Shown piece after piece: positions 6,159 through 7,514 of a DNA stretch of 7,514 nucleotides. The notes under the pieces were generated by a model that saw only the letters and a program-made list of their open reading frames with translations, was not told where the DNA came from and searched no databases. Positions within the stretch are counted from its first letter, which is position 1. Each line of letters starts with the position of its first letter. The translations under genes and the position numbers were made by a program. This DNA comes from Thioalkalivibrio sp. (GTDB lineage Bacteria > Pseudomonadota > Gammaproteobacteria > Ectothiorhodospirales > Ectothiorhodospiraceae), in NCBI GenBank assembly GCA_003550945.1, contig PULL01000278.1:1-7514 (forward strand), read 5' to 3'.

Positions 6159-6410
6159 CTAGAAAATGCGGTCAGCGCCGTGCGCGAACTCCGGCGCAGG
6201 CTGCAGCGGCCGCCCGCTCGCGTTGGTCCTGACGATCGTGGTATCCGGATTCTTGGGGTCACTTGGAATCTCGATCCTTTCCCAGCCCGAGGCCAGTTCC
6301 CGTTCGCCGAAAGCTGCGGTCACCTCATCGTCGGGACCGATAAGCTCTGTTCCACCAGCCATCGCCGGAAGGAGTAAAGCACTCACTGCCAAGGTCTTCC
6401 AGTAGTTCAT
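6159..6410 (-). CDS. Short exported paralogue of the PRC-barrel protein
   Basis: This encodes 83 residues starting from the ATG at 6410, with GGGGAGG at 6422-6416 five bases upstream. Residues 1-18 repeat the signal peptide of the gene at 5422 (MNYWKTLAVSALLLPAMA). Residues 34-83 align without gaps to the last 50 residues of the long protein, 25 of 50 identical: GERELASGWERIEI against GERDVGLSWEAIEI, shared DP-NPD and IVRT, and the final IF. The part in between, about 72 residues holding most of the PRC-barrel strands, is missing. The frame and start signals are intact, so it may be expressed as a small secreted peptide, but with the fold removed it could equally be a deletion-born pseudogene. 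It is transcribed towards the longer copy, with the sensor-gene remnant between them. Function unknown. Confidence 0.6.
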   Translation of the reverse strand: MNYWKTLAVSALLLPAMAGGTELIGPDDEVTAAFGERELASGWERIEIPSDPKNPDTTIVRTNASGRPLQPAPEFAHGADRIF

Positions 6411-6455
6411 TTGGACCTCCCCAGGTTGCGGATTCTGGCGTTCCTGTTTTAGCTG

Positions 6456-6517
6456 GAAGACTAGGGGGTCCCTCTGACGAAACAAAGGCGTGCCAACGCC
6501 TAGGTAAGCCTCCCTAT
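6456..6517 (-). promoter_or_regulatory. Conserved 62-bp promoter block, copy 2
   Basis: This is the counterpart of the block at 5291-5352, read on the - strand 45 bases before the ATG at 6410. It keeps TTACCTAGGC, the 19-base core and CCCTAGTCTTC. The candidate -35 TTGTTT is at 6485-6480 and the -10 TAGTCT at 6463-6458. In the spacer dyad the inner pair has changed from C-G to G-C, preserving the symmetry, although an outer pair is lost. That the block survived while the coding region lost its middle suggests the two copies are, or recently were, under the same control. Confidence 0.6.
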
Positions 6518-6618
6518 CGAGGCCACGGCTGCGCGTCTCACGGTGCAATGCGGGTGGAACGGCATGCTGGCAGTGCTCAGACGGCCTGCCTGCCCACTGC
6601 CCCTGCCGAGTGGTGGAA
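6518..6618. other. Short stretch with no gene
   Basis: Nothing coding is recognised here. GGCAGTG (6569-6575) and CACTGCC (6595-6601) form a 7-bp inverted repeat with a 19-base loop, but there is no T run on either side, so I do not call it a terminator. It lies upstream of the promoter block of the short paralogue and downstream of the possible broken exported-protein gene. Confidence 0.3.
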
Positions 6619-6767
6619 TCAGGAGGACTCGGGATCGACTTCCCTGGGCGGCCAGAGTGCGTCGGCTGGCGCGCCGTGGACGGCGAGCCGAGGACCGAAC
6701 CCGACAGCGCCACAAACAGGACCAGCGCCGCCGGTTGTAGGCGTGTGATCGCGCGTTGTACGGGCAA
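6619..6767 (-). pseudogene. Possible broken gene for a small exported protein
   Basis: Reading the - strand from a TTG at 6767, the first 32 codons give a convincing signal peptide: a short basic start (MPVQRAITR), a hydrophobic core LQPAALVLFVALSGSVLG and a plausible cleavage region SPSTA. GGGAGA at 6778-6773 lies five bases upstream of the TTG. After this the same frame becomes low-complexity and runs without a stop into the next gene, while the neighbouring frame ends in a more protein-like ADALWPPREVDPESS before a stop at 6619-6621. This is what one expects from a small secreted-protein gene with a frameshift, but the segment is short and the reading is tentative. No family is recognised. 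Confidence 0.3.
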
Positions 6768-6840
6768 TGCAGTCTCCCTGATCGTTGATGACAGCGCTGC
6801 CACCAACCGAATGGTCGCCTTTTTGCCATGCCGTGGATAC

Positions 6841-7002
6841 TAGTGGGCCATGCGGAACGTTCGGTACCAGATCGCTTCGCCAGAAGTGCCGGCGCTGCGT
6901 TGGGCAAGTTTGAAATAGGTTGGCTATTCCGGCACTTGCCCGCCTTGCTCCGGCGCTTCTGGCTGTGCTCCATAGGCACCGAACGTTCCACATGGCCCAC
7001 TA
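6841..7002. mobile_element. IS630-type miniature inverted-repeat element
   Basis: A 158-bp near-palindrome (6843-7000) is flanked by a TA duplication (6841-6842 and 7001-7002). The outer arms, 6840-6868 and 6975-7003, match in inverted orientation at 27 of 29 positions, including GTGGGCCATG and GGAACGTTCGGT. The similarity continues inward with GCCAGAAG-GCCGG segments, a perfect 8-bp pair GGGCAAGT/ACTTGCCC (6902-6909 and 6934-6941) and AATAG/CTATT nearer the centre. Both ends read CTAG, the known target of IS630-family transposases, which duplicate the central TA. There is no transposase gene, so movement would need one supplied elsewhere. Open frames across it on the - strand are by-products of the element. 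Confidence 0.75.
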
Positions 7003-7081
7003 GGATTCCGCAACCGCAATGCAACTTTCCTGGCAGGGGGCTGGGTCTCAACCATACAACGCAAGCGAACCGAGGGACGTG
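7003..7081 (+). other. Leader between mobile element and following gene
   Basis: This 79-base stretch separates the miniature element from the next gene. It holds a GAGGGA ribosome binding site at 7072-7077. An ATG at 7019 is in frame with the following gene but has no ribosome binding site in front of it. I see no clear promoter; the original one may lie on the far side of the inserted element. Confidence 0.4.
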
Positions 7082-7514
7082 ATGCAGCTTTCGGCGGACA
7101 TTCTGGCCTTCGAGGGACGGCCGGGAACCTCGCGGAGCAGGGCGCTTTCGTCGGGCTGCCTGGCCGCCGCCCTTGCCCTGTCCAGCCTGCCGCATGCGGC
7201 ACCCGCGGTAGCCGACAATCAGCGCGATTTCGTATCGGCTTACGCGGGCGTGAACTCTCAGGAACGGGTGCTCGACTTCTTTCGGGACATGTCGCCCACC
7301 TTTCAAAGCTCGTATATCTTCGCGCTCGCAGGAACCTGGTCCTGGGCACGAACCAAGCGTGCGCGCTGGGAGCTCGAGGGTCAGATCGTGCGTCACAGCG
7401 GACTTCAGCAGCATTGGGAGATCAATCTGGTACCGACCGTTCGCTGGATGAACACCCCCTGGGACCACGTGGTCGACACCCGCTTCGCGATCGACTGGGG
7501 CTTGTCCTGGGCCA
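7082..7514 (+). CDS. Exported, probably outer-membrane beta-barrel protein, 5' part
   Basis: The first 144 residues of an exported protein are present; the gene continues beyond the window. Residues 1-44 form a long signal sequence: a polar start with arginines near 18-20, a hydrophobic core GCLAAALALSSLPHAA, and cleavage expected after PAVA at 44. The mature part has alternating aromatic and polar residues typical of outer-membrane strands: SSYIFALAGTWSWAR, RARWELEGQIVRHSG, HWEINLVPTVRWMNTPWD, and DTRFAIDWGLSWA. The WELEGQIVRH and HWE-N-P-RW-PW order recalls small barrel proteins annotated as acyloxyacyl hydrolase or PagL-like lipid A deacylases, but the catalytic residues of that family would be downstream, so I do not assign that activity. 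The ATG at 7082 has GAGGGA four bases before it; the in-frame GTG at 7079 and ATG at 7019 are alternatives. Confidence 0.7.
   Translation, partial: MQLSADILAFEGRPGTSRSRALSSGCLAAALALSSLPHAAPAVADNQRDFVSAYAGVNSQERVLDFFRDMSPTFQSSYIFALAGTWSWARTKRARWELEGQIVRHSGLQQHWEINLVPTVRWMNTPWDHVVDTRFAIDWGLSWA

Noticed and set aside
6569..6601. Inverted repeat GGCAGTG/CACTGCC as a terminator
   Set aside because: The loop is 19 bases and no T run follows on either strand.
6500..7468. Minus-strand open frame of 322 codons
   Set aside because: It runs through the miniature element and opposite the exported barrel gene, with no recognisable domain; a chance frame in GC-rich DNA.

Overview
The window reads as a chromosomal segment of a GC-rich gammaproteobacterium. 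The evidence is the gene order rpmI-rplT-pheS-pheT-ihfA followed by a small MerR-family regulator, with IHF-alpha itself a proteobacterial protein. A halophilic or sulfur-oxidising lineage of the Ectothiorhodospiraceae type would fit the composition and the accessory genes, but this is a guess from general resemblance; no marker in the window fixes the genus.

Positions 1-4798 are a compact core operon, all on the + strand: the 3' part of rpmI (L35), rplT (L20), a structured 222-base leader with a perfect intrinsic terminator, then pheS and pheT (the two subunits of phenylalanyl-tRNA synthetase), ihfA (IHF alpha) and a MerR-type regulator that overlaps ihfA by 17 bases. The terminator between rplT and pheS is placed where pheST attenuation occurs in enteric bacteria, but no Phe-rich leader peptide of the enteric kind is visible. 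A separate tRNA-Pro(GGG) gene with its own promoter-like -10 and a tight terminator follows (4849-4983).

Downstream of the tRNA the character changes to accessory, partly decayed DNA (4984-7081). It holds a secreted, acidic PRC-barrel protein (5422-5889, +) and, facing it, a shortened paralogue (6159-6410, -) that kept the signal peptide and the last half of the protein but lost about 70 residues of the middle. Both genes carry the same 62-bp upstream block (53 of 62 identical, no gaps), whose differences avoid third codon positions and so look like a conserved promoter or operator rather than coding sequence. Between the convergent pair lies a remnant resembling the PAS-type segment of CheB/CheR-like sensor proteins, broken by an in-frame stop.

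Further on is a possible broken gene for a small exported protein (about 6619-6767, -). Next comes a 158-bp near-palindromic element inserted at a CTAG site with a TA duplication, as expected for a miniature element of the IS630/Tc1-mariner type. The window ends inside a gene (7082 onward, +) for an exported, probably outer-membrane beta-barrel protein.
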